Assembly (NCBI GenBank): GCA_050011635.1 | Contig: JBEKIU010000232.1 | Span: forward strand, 1-5,300 | From: Bog-756 sp050011635 | GTDB lineage: Bacteria > Actinomycetota > Acidimicrobiia > Acidimicrobiales > RAAP-2 | Reading direction: 5' to 3' | Length of the DNA stretch: 5,300 bases | In this document: positions 1-5,300 of the stretch, piece by piece | Position numbering within the stretch: the first letter of the stretch is position 1 | Layout of the letters: each line of letters opens with the position of its first letter | Program-made: the position numbers and the translations under genes | Notes under the pieces: generated by a model | What the model saw: the letters and a program-made list of their open reading frames with translations, nothing else | Database searches by the model: none | Told to the model about the DNA's origin: nothing

Positions 1-846
1 AGACGTGGTGACGAACGGTGGGCTTCCGGTGTAGCCCGTGAACGCCGCGGGTGTTCCCGCCGTGGGCTGTCCCAGGGATATCACGTACTGCCCCTGAGGC
101 AGCTCGGCAAAGAAGCATCCGTTGTCGTCGGGATACAAGTCCGGATACGCCGTACCACCGACGGGCTGGATCTCCACCGGGATCGCTTGGAGACGATTCG
201 ACGCTGTGTTCCCGTTGGTGTCGGCGACCCCGCTGTTGGTCAACTGCAGGCTGATGTAACCCTCGGTCTGAAGACCGGGCTGCGGATAGTCGACATTGGT
301 GGTGTCCGTCACCGCGTCGCCCGTCTTGTCGCCGTTCCAGCTCACCTTGACGTGGAGCTGGATGACCCCCGGGTGCGAAGGGCTCGGAGGCTCGCCATCG
401 GAGCACAGGTCCGATGATTGGCCGGTCTCGTTGGCCACGGATTGCCACGAGTACTCCGCTTGGACGACGAAGGTGGTGCCGTCGGTGGTCTGGGATACGG
501 GAGACTGCGCGCCGGCGGGTGCAATCGGAGTCGTCCATGAGTTGGTTGTGACAATTCCGTTGCTCTGTGGCGGCGAACTGTTGGAGAGGATTTCAAGCCA
601 CGAGTCGGCCAGTTGCAGGGCGGCCTCCTTCTGGCGTGCGTTGTTGGCGGCGGCCACGGTCGAGTCGAGCAGATATCCGACGGGGACCATGGTGATCATC
701 AGGATGGTGAAGGCCACCAGGACCTCGACGAGCGTGATCCCCTCATCGGTCTTTTGTCCCCGGGCTCGTGCCCTGGCGCGGGCGCGGGCCGTCGAGGGAT
801 TCAGTGACCATCGATGTGACTTCTTTGGATTCTTCGCGCTCTTCAT
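1..846 (-). CDS. Type IV pilin-like (PilV-like) prepilin, 3' end outside window
   Basis: The visible 282 codons are open from an ATG at 846 to the left edge without a stop. Residues 36-41 read G-ITLVE: a prepilin peptidase site with cleavage predicted after Gly36, Ile37 as the N-methylated first mature residue and Glu41 as the Glu+5 needed for pilus assembly. Residues 37-60 form the single hydrophobic helix. The rest is a Thr/Ser/Gly/Pro-rich, probably beta-rich extracellular domain with two cysteines (148, 244) that could pair. Residues about 223-262 (PVEIQPVGG, then DDNGCFFAELPQGQY) resemble a carboxypeptidase-regulatory-like or prealbumin-like beta-sandwich; this is my reading by eye. The start is forced: an in-frame TAG lies at 871-873 and there is no ATG, GTG or TTG between 846 and the cleavage site. 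No good Shine-Dalgarno is seen (AGGG lies only 2 bases before ATG). The leader is 36 residues, long and basic, with five Ala-Arg repeats. It is likely a minor pilin or pseudopilin at the cell surface. Family assignment is firm; exact role is not. Confidence 0.85.
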   Translation of the reverse strand, partial: MKSAKNPKKSHRWSLNPSTARARARARARGQKTDEGITLVEVLVAFTILMITMVPVGYLLDSTVAAANNARQKEAALQLADSWLEILSNSSPPQSNGIVTTNSWTTPIAPAGAQSPVSQTTDGTTFVVQAEYSWQSVANETGQSSDLCSDGEPPSPSHPGVIQLHVKVSWNGDKTGDAVTDTTNVDYPQPGLQTEGYISLQLTNSGVADTNGNTASNRLQAIPVEIQPVGGTAYPDLYPDDNGCFFAELPQGQYVISLGQPTAGTPAAFTGYTGSPPFVTTS

Positions 847-1011
847 TGCCCTGTATCGCAGAGTACGCAGCTACCGCGTTCGCTTTGTAGGCGTAATTCC
901 ACCTGCACCAGGCATGATCGACCGGTTCGGGCCCAATCTTGAGCCTCGGGTGGCGGGCCGCGGCAGGGCCTCAGGGGCGAGGGTTGCTCCGGCCCTCCGC
1001 CGGCCGGTCCT

Positions 1012-1037
1012 CCGGCGCTCCGTCGGCCGGCGCTCCG
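1012..1037. repeat. Short direct repeat, 11-base unit at 15-base spacing
   Basis: The 11-mer CCGGCGCTCCG occurs exactly at 1012-1022 and again at 1027-1037. The surrounding stretch from about 988 to 1045 is made of related CTCCG and CGGCCGG words. This low-complexity GC repeat overlaps the inverted repeat and a second smaller stem (1003-1007 with 1012-1016). It lies outside any supported gene. Confidence 0.6.
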
Positions 1038-1043
1038 GCCGGC
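1022..1043 (-). terminator. GC-only inverted repeat after the operon, possible terminator
   Basis: Bases 1024-1030 (CGGCCGG) pair perfectly with 1035-1041 (CCGGCCG) across a 4-base loop; one G-T wobble or mismatch and one more G-C pair extend the stem to 1022/1043. It begins 13 bases past the dehydrogenase stop codon on the minus strand. There is no T tract, so it is not a canonical intrinsic terminator. GC hairpins without a T tract are often suggested as operon ends in high-GC actinobacteria, and the next gene is functionally unrelated. It could also be a 3' stabilising stem or chance in very GC-rich DNA. Confidence 0.4.
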
Positions 1044-1056
1044 ACGTCGGCCCTCC

Positions 1057-2220
1057 TCAGTACGACTTGGGCAGTCCCAACGAGTGCTGGGCCACGAAGT
1101 TGAGGATCATTTCGCGGCTGACCGGAGCGATTCGGAGCAGTCGGGCCATGCCCCACATGTCGGCCAGACCGTACTCACTCGACATGCCGTTGCCCCCGTG
1201 GGTCTGGATGGCCTGGTCCAGCGCCGCCAGTGCGGCGTCGGCGGCGGAGAATTTGGCCATGTTGGCCGCCTCTCCCGCGGCCGGCGTGTCGCCGGCGACG
1301 TCGCACAGCCAGGCCGCCTTGTCCGTCATCAGCCGGGCCAACTCGACGTCGATCTTGGCCTTGGCCAACGGATGGGAGATCCCCTGGTGCCGTCCGATCG
1401 GCGTGCCCCACACCTCGCGCTCCTTGGCGTATGCCGCGGCCTTGTCGAGAGCGTAACGACCGATGCCGTTGGCGGTGGCCGCCGACAGGATGCGCTCCGG
1501 GTTGAGGCCGATGAACACCTGGCGCAGTCCCTCGCCTTCGGCGCCGATCAACCGGTCCGCCTCGACTTGGACGTTGTCGAAGAACAGCGTGTACTGCTTC
1601 TCGGGTGCGGTGATCTCCACCGGTAGCACCTGCTTGTCCAACCCCGGCGTATCGGTGTCCACCACGAACAGGGACAGCCGCCCCCGGCCCGTGTCGGGGT
1701 CGACGCCCGATCGGGTCACGACCAAAATGGCCTCGCACTCGTCGACGCCCGAGATGTAGTACTTCGATCCGTTGAGGCGGTAGATGTCGCCATCCTTGGT
1801 CGCGGTCAACGACAGGTTGTGCGAGTTCGATCCGGCGTCGGGTTCGGTGATGGCGAAGGCCATCTTGAGCTCGCCGGTGGCGAAGCGGGGGAGCCAGCGT
1901 TGCTTCTGGGGCTCGGTCCCGAACGTGGCGATGATGGTGGCGCAGATGGCCGGTGACACCACGATGACCAGCAGAGGACAGCCGGCCGCGGCCAACTCCT
2001 CTTGCACGATGGCCAGCTCCGCGATCCCGCCCCCACCCCCGCCATACTGCTCGGGTACATTGACCCCGAGGAACCCACCCTCGCCGACCGCCTTCCACAA
2101 TTCATCGGTTCGCTCGTCGGCGTGGGCCTTCTTGGCGTAGTACTCGTGGCCGAACTTGGCCGCGATGGAGGCCACGGCCTCCCGCAGCATCTGGTGCTCG
2201 TCGGATTCGTTGAAGTCCAT
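1057..2220 (-). CDS. Acyl-CoA dehydrogenase (FAD-dependent), complete, 387 aa
   Basis: A cytosolic flavoenzyme expected to oxidise an acyl-CoA to the 2,3-enoyl-CoA and pass electrons to ETF. Length is normal for the family. Visible motifs: ITEPDAGS (124-131), the FAD-contacting signature; NGSKYYIS (150-157) in the middle beta domain; WGTPIGRHQ (271-279); and THGGNG (340-345) in the C-terminal helical domain. The position of Glu376 of medium-chain enzymes is Pro here (RIAPVSRE, 363-370), while Glu242 in LNPER sits where isovaleryl-CoA and long-chain dehydrogenases carry their catalytic base, so Glu242 is the likely base. This suggests a branched or longer substrate, but it does not fix one. 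A run of six Gly (60-65) follows PEQY. The ATG at 2220 is preceded by GAGGAG with 6-base spacing and lies 3 bases after the AtuA-family stop. It is the last gene of the operon. Citronellyl-CoA dehydrogenase (AtuD-like) is an alternative suggested only by context. Confidence 0.95.
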   Translation of the reverse strand: MDFNESDEHQMLREAVASIAAKFGHEYYAKKAHADERTDELWKAVGEGGFLGVNVPEQYGGGGGGIAELAIVQEELAAAGCPLLVIVVSPAICATIIATFGTEPQKQRWLPRFATGELKMAFAITEPDAGSNSHNLSLTATKDGDIYRLNGSKYYISGVDECEAILVVTRSGVDPDTGRGRLSLFVVDTDTPGLDKQVLPVEITAPEKQYTLFFDNVQVEADRLIGAEGEGLRQVFIGLNPERILSAATANGIGRYALDKAAAYAKEREVWGTPIGRHQGISHPLAKAKIDVELARLMTDKAAWLCDVAGDTPAAGEAANMAKFSAADAALAALDQAIQTHGGNGMSSEYGLADMWGMARLLRIAPVSREMILNFVAQHSLGLPKSY

Positions 2221-2223
2221 GGC

Positions 2224-4122
2224 TTACTCCTCGGGAGCGGTCGGACCGGCATTGTCGGGCACGAGGTCGACCGGGATGTCGACCAACCTGCTCCGAAGGT
2301 ACTCTCCCAAACCTTTGGCCTGGGGATCGGGGCGGGTGGACGAGGCCACCCCCTCGCCGAGTAGGCCCACCACCACGAAGTTGAGCGCACGCAGGTTCGC
2401 GAACCGGTGACGACGGACCTCCAGATCGACGGCCTCGGGAAGGAGGCTGCGGAACTCGTCGAAGGTCAGGTAGTCGTCGAGCCAGGCCCACTCGCGGTCG
2501 CTTCTGGCCCACAGGCCTACATTTGCGTTCCCTCCCTTGTCACCCGACCTGGCCCCGATGATGGTGCCGAGGGGCAGTCGCCGGGTGGGCCCGCCGGGCC
2601 CGCGCTGTGCACCCTCACCAGGGGTCGGCGGCCGGCCGTCCCGATCGAGCACCAGGTCGGGAGCGACGGTGGCCTCGGGGGCAAGGGCCAGATCCGGTGT
2701 GGAGTCCACGATCTGGTCGTGCTCGCCGCCCCGATCCCCGGCCGCGTGGGCGGCCCGATGAGCGGTGTGGGGGACCTTCACCCGCCGACCGTCGGCGTGG
2801 ACCACCTCGGGGATCACCAGGTCCGCCGGAACCAGCGCAGGCCAGTACACGCCGTACACCGTGCCCGCCGCCGGCGGCGCGGTGAGGTGGAGGCCGGGGT
2901 AACCGGCCAGGGCCAACTCGGTGGCAGCACTGGAGAAACTCCGGCCCACACGGTCGGGATCGGCGTCCTTGACCGTGACGCGCAGTTGGGCGGTGGCCTC
3001 GACGTTGATCGGTGCGTCGGGCTTGTCGGAGCGGATGAGGCGGGCGTCGAACTCGGCGAACCGCTCGGCGCCGCCCAGGGTCGCTGTCAGCGATCGCAGC
3101 GTGAGGTCGGCCTTCTCCTCGATGTCGAGCCCGGTGAGGACGAAGGTCATCGAATTGCGCCAACCGCCCAGCAGATTGAGGCAGACCTTCACGTCGTCCG
3201 GTGCGGACAACCCCCGGGTGCCAGAGACCCGTACCCGGTCCGGTCCATCCTGATCGACGGCGATGGTGTCGAAGCGGGCCACGACATCGGTGTTGGGATA
3301 GTGGTGGCCGGCGATCTCATAGAGCAGTTGGGCCGTGACGGTCCCGACGGACACCTCGCCCCCGGAGCCAGGGTGCTTGGTGATCACCGACGAGCCGTCC
3401 GCAGCCACCTCGGCGATCGGGAACCCCGGGTGCTCCATGCCGGCAACCTCGGTGAAGAAGGCGTAGTTGCCCCCGGTGGCCTGGGGTCCGCACTCGATGA
3501 CGTGCCCGGCCACCACGGCGCCGGCCAATCTGTCCCAGTCGGTCGGCGACCAGCCGTGATGCCAGGCTGCCGGGCCCACGACCAACGAGGCATCGGTGAT
3601 GCGGGGGCAGATGACCACGTCCGCCCCTCCCGACAGGGCCTCGACGATGGGCCATCCGCCCAGGTAGGCGTTGGCCGAGATCACCTCGCCGGTGGCCTCG
3701 GCCAGGGGTTGTCCGGTGTCGAGGTGGGCGAGCGGATGCCCGGCCCGGTTGAGCTCGGCGATGCGTGGGAGGAGATCGTCACCCTCGACATGGGCCACCG
3801 ACACGTCGAGTCCCAGCCGGTCGGAGAGGGCGCGTATCTGGTCGGCGAGGCCGCCCGGGTTGAGCCCGCCGGCGTTGGTCACCACCTTGATGCCGTGGTC
3901 GACACACGTGCCGAGCACCTCTTCCATCTGGGTGAGGAAGGTGTGGGCCCAACCTTTGGAGCGATCGCGCTGGTAGCCCTTCCAAAGGATGAGCATGGTG
4001 AGCTCGGCCAGCCAATCGCCGGTGAGGACGTCGATGGGACCGCCCTCGACCATCTCCCTGGCCGCCGACAGCCGGTCGCCGTAGAACCCGGAGCAGTTGG
4101 CGATGCGCAGGGGATCGGTCAC
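2224..4122 (-). CDS. AtuA family protein (acyclic terpene utilization, DUF1446), two-domain, 632 aa
   Basis: It resembles AtuA of the Pseudomonas citronellol/geraniol (atu) pathway, whose biochemical step is not established. The large N-terminal DUF1446 domain spans about 5-455 and shows IANCSGFYGDR (7-17), IDVLTGDWLAELTM (30-43), NAGGLNP (83-89), CPRITDAS (172-179) and ECGPQATGGNY (210-220). A poorly ordered Ala/Gly/Pro/charged linker spans about 456-513. The C-terminal small domain (about 515-620) carries GARSGDKGGNANVGLWAR (523-540), the signature of the AtuA-like ferredoxin-fold domain. No signal peptide or membrane helix is seen, so it is probably cytosolic. The GTG start at 4122 overlaps the TGA of the carboxylase gene by 4 bases (GTGA); no clear Shine-Dalgarno precedes it, so translation is probably coupled. 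That start gives an N-terminus beginning just before the conserved domain. The TAA at 2224-2226 is followed after 3 bases by the dehydrogenase. Family call is strong; catalytic function is unknown. Confidence 0.92.
   Translation of the reverse strand: MTDPLRIANCSGFYGDRLSAAREMVEGGPIDVLTGDWLAELTMLILWKGYQRDRSKGWAHTFLTQMEEVLGTCVDHGIKVVTNAGGLNPGGLADQIRALSDRLGLDVSVAHVEGDDLLPRIAELNRAGHPLAHLDTGQPLAEATGEVISANAYLGGWPIVEALSGGADVVICPRITDASLVVGPAAWHHGWSPTDWDRLAGAVVAGHVIECGPQATGGNYAFFTEVAGMEHPGFPIAEVAADGSSVITKHPGSGGEVSVGTVTAQLLYEIAGHHYPNTDVVARFDTIAVDQDGPDRVRVSGTRGLSAPDDVKVCLNLLGGWRNSMTFVLTGLDIEEKADLTLRSLTATLGGAERFAEFDARLIRSDKPDAPINVEATAQLRVTVKDADPDRVGRSFSSAATELALAGYPGLHLTAPPAAGTVYGVYWPALVPADLVIPEVVHADGRRVKVPHTAHRAAHAAGDRGGEHDQIVDSTPDLALAPEATVAPDLVLDRDGRPPTPGEGAQRGPGGPTRRLPLGTIIGARSGDKGGNANVGLWARSDREWAWLDDYLTFDEFRSLLPEAVDLEVRRHRFANLRALNFVVVGLLGEGVASSTRPDPQAKGLGEYLRSRLVDIPVDLVPDNAGPTAPEE
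2227..2232 (-). promoter_or_regulatory. Shine-Dalgarno of the acyl-CoA dehydrogenase gene
   Basis: The minus strand reads GAGGAG, then TAAGCC, then ATG at 2220. The purine-rich site has ideal 6-base spacing and overlaps the last two Glu codons of the AtuA-family gene, whose TAA lies in the spacer. It supports ATG 2220 as the true start and shared transcription. Confidence 0.8.
4119..4122 (-). other. GTGA stop/start overlap coupling carboxylase and AtuA genes
   Basis: On the minus strand the GTG start of the AtuA-family gene (4122-4120) shares bases with the TGA stop of the carboxylase gene (4121-4119). The upstream bases hold no clear Shine-Dalgarno, so ribosomes finishing the carboxylase subunit probably reinitiate here. 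This places both genes on one mRNA and suggests a fixed protein ratio. Confidence 0.85.
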
Positions 4123-5300
4123 GGTGCCGTGCCATCGGCAGGGGTCGACTCGCCCTGGTCTCCACCGTCCGGCTCGACCACCACGAGGATCCGTCCGGTC
4201 TCCACCTGGTCGCCTTGGGCCACGTCCACCTCGGTGACGGTTCCGGCCGCACTGGCGTGGACGGCGTGCTCCATCTTCATGGCCTCGAGGACGACGAGGA
4301 TCTGGCCGGCCTCGACGGTGTCGCCCACCGACACGGCCACCCGCGCCACACCACCTGGCATCGGGGCGACCGCCGAACCCTCGGCCACCTGATCAGCACT
4401 GATTGGGAACTGCTCGTGCTCCACGAACGTCGAGGCGCCGTCGGGCCCGTCGACGAAGGCGTTCGGACCTACCCAGTCGACCAGATACCTCCGGGCGACG
4501 CCCCCCGTGGTCAGCGTCACCACCTCGGGCGTGGCCACCGCGCCGTCGATCTCAGCGGGACTGCCGTTCACCTCGACGACGGCCAGGGTTCGACCGGATC
4601 GATCGAAACGGTAGGCGACGTCGATGGTCGCTTCACCGATGTCGTAGGCGGTCCGCTGGGGCGCAGAGGGGTTGTTGCGGAAACCGGAAGGGATGGATCG
4701 TTGCACCGACGCCCGGTCGCGGCGCCGGGCCTGGCCGGCCAGCGCGGCGGCGACCGAATGCCGCCGGACGGCGTCGTCATCGGCGAGCGGCGCCGCCAAC
4801 TGCTTGACACCGTGCCGCTCGAGGAAGCCGGTATCGGTGTCGCCGGCCAGGAATGCTGGGTGACGGAGCGTGCGGACCAGAAGGTCGCGGTTGGTGGTGA
4901 CACCGTGGATGCGGGCTCCGGCCAAGGTGGCCGAGAGGGTGGCAGCGGCCTCCGTCCGGCTGGGCGCATGGACGATGACCTTGGCCAACATCGGGTCGTA
5001 GTGAGGGCTCACCACACCGCCCGATTCGACCCCGCTGTCCACCCGCACACCGGGGTCGTCCGATCCGATCTCGAATCGATGGAGCCTCCCTGTCGACGGG
5101 AGCCATTCCCGGGTCGGGTCCTCGGCATAGAGCCGGGCCTCGATGGCATGTCCACGCGGTCCGGCGGTCACCGCGGCATGGACCTCTTCCGGCAGCTGCC
5201 CTCCACCGGCGATCAGCAGCTGCAGGCGGACCAGATCCAACCCGGTCACCGCCTCGGTCACCGGGTGCTCGACCTGCAGGCGGGTGTTCATCTCGAGGAA
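4119..5300 (-). CDS. Acyl-CoA carboxylase alpha subunit (biotin carboxylase + biotin carrier), 5' end outside window
   Basis: The visible 393 residues begin in FLEMNTRLQVEH (5300-5265), the biotin carboxylase active-site motif (FIEMNxRLQVEH in AccC-type enzymes), so roughly the first 285 residues lie beyond the right edge; the Met at 5291 is internal and not a start. Next come the rest of the biotin carboxylase C domain (HAIEARLYAEDP, SPHYDPMLAKVIVHAPSR), a middle linker/BT-like domain (about 4640-4420) and a biotinyl domain: APMPGG, then EAMKMEH with the biotinylated Lys codon at 4275-4277. A 20-residue acidic, Pro-containing tail ends at TGA 4119-4121. The estimated full length of about 680 residues fits fused alpha subunits of propionyl-, methylcrotonyl- or geranyl-CoA carboxylases. 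It carboxylates biotin with ATP and bicarbonate and needs a separate carboxyltransferase beta subunit, not in this window. The AtuA-family and dehydrogenase neighbours favour a methylcrotonyl/geranyl-type substrate over acetyl-CoA; this is inference. Confidence 0.95.
   Translation of the reverse strand, partial: FLEMNTRLQVEHPVTEAVTGLDLVRLQLLIAGGGQLPEEVHAAVTAGPRGHAIEARLYAEDPTREWLPSTGRLHRFEIGSDDPGVRVDSGVESGGVVSPHYDPMLAKVIVHAPSRTEAAATLSATLAGARIHGVTTNRDLLVRTLRHPAFLAGDTDTGFLERHGVKQLAAPLADDDAVRRHSVAAALAGQARRRDRASVQRSIPSGFRNNPSAPQRTAYDIGEATIDVAYRFDRSGRTLAVVEVNGSPAEIDGAVATPEVVTLTTGGVARRYLVDWVGPNAFVDGPDGASTFVEHEQFPISADQVAEGSAVAPMPGGVARVAVSVGDTVEAGQILVVLEAMKMEHAVHASAAGTVTEVDVAQGDQVETGRILVVVEPDGGDQGESTPADGTAP

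Larger units (their letters stand above)
847..1056. other. Intergenic region between the operon end and the pilin gene
   Basis: Of these 210 bases, the part next to the dehydrogenase holds the GC-rich repeats and hairpins. The part next to the pilin gene (about 850-960) is more AT-containing and should carry that gene's promoter, but I could not identify a convincing -35/-10 pair. The in-frame TAG at 871-873 rules out an upstream extension of the pilin gene beyond 870. I see no supported gene here. Confidence 0.6.

Noticed and set aside
853..901. Possible promoter of the pilin gene: GGAAT-type or TACTCT-type elements
   Set aside because: The GGAAT word has no CGTC/CGTA-like partner at the expected spacing, and TACTCT lacks a good -35. 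A promoter must exist nearby but I cannot place it.
971..1156. Small minus-strand frame with a Pro/Ala/Gly/Asp repeat, overlapping the dehydrogenase end
   Set aside because: Its repeat character comes from the GC-rich intergenic repeats read in another frame; its start lies inside the dehydrogenase and no ribosome site favours it. The dehydrogenase ends in a family-typical way (HSLGLPKSY) in its own frame.
1227..1262. GGCGGC-rich stretch as a structural repeat
   Set aside because: It is explained by Ala-rich helix codons of the dehydrogenase (KFSAADAALAALDQ).
296..1456. 386-codon open frame on the plus strand
   Set aside because: It runs antisense across the pilin gene, the intergenic region and the end of the dehydrogenase; the translation has no recognisable domain and crosses a likely operon boundary.
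2407..4392. 661-codon open frame on the plus strand
   Set aside because: It lies opposite the well-supported AtuA-family gene, its translation is Gly/Val/Asp/His-rich without any family motif, and long antisense open frames are expected where the coding strand is very GC-rich.
5291..5291. Met at 5291 as a start of the carboxylase
   Set aside because: It is the Met inside the conserved FLEMNTRLQVEH biotin carboxylase motif, and the frame stays open to the window edge, so the gene begins outside the window.

Overview
The window is GC-rich and densely coding. All four protein genes that I can support lie on the minus strand, so the order of transcription is from high to low coordinates. High GC, translational-coupling gene spacing, a long fused biotin carboxylase/biotin carrier subunit, an AtuA-family protein and a divergent actinobacterial-type acyl-CoA dehydrogenase together suggest a high-GC actinobacterium. 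The class Acidimicrobiia or a relative is plausible, but I infer this from gene style and not from any phylogenetic marker.

Layout, in transcription order: (1) 5300-4119, the C-terminal part of an acyl-CoA carboxylase alpha subunit. Its N-terminal biotin carboxylase half lies beyond the right edge; the visible part runs from the biotin carboxylase catalytic motif to the biotinyl domain. (2) 4122-2224, a two-domain AtuA-family (acyclic terpene utilization, DUF1446) protein that overlaps the carboxylase stop by 4 bases. (3) 2220-1057, an acyl-CoA dehydrogenase starting 3 bases after the AtuA stop, with a good Shine-Dalgarno inside the end of atuA. These three form one tight operon. (4) 1056-847, a 210-base intergenic stretch with a GC-only inverted repeat and a short direct repeat just after the dehydrogenase stop, probably the end of the operon. 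(5) 846-1, the start of an unrelated gene for a type IV pilin-like (PilV-like) protein with a class III signal peptide. Its 3' end lies beyond the left edge.

The three operon genes match the logic of branched-chain acyl-CoA breakdown as in the Pseudomonas atu and liu pathways: a dehydrogenase makes an alpha,beta-unsaturated acyl-CoA, a biotin-dependent carboxylase carboxylates the gamma-methyl group, and AtuA takes part in a step that is still undefined. The true substrate (3-methylcrotonyl-, geranyl- or another branched acyl-CoA) cannot be read from this window. The carboxylase beta subunit is not here and is expected upstream, beyond 5300.

I see no RNA gene, mobile element, CRISPR array or clearly new system. 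The most interesting points are the AtuA protein of unknown chemistry locked between carboxylase and dehydrogenase, the relocated catalytic base of the dehydrogenase, and the unusually long Ala-Arg-repeat leader of the pilin.
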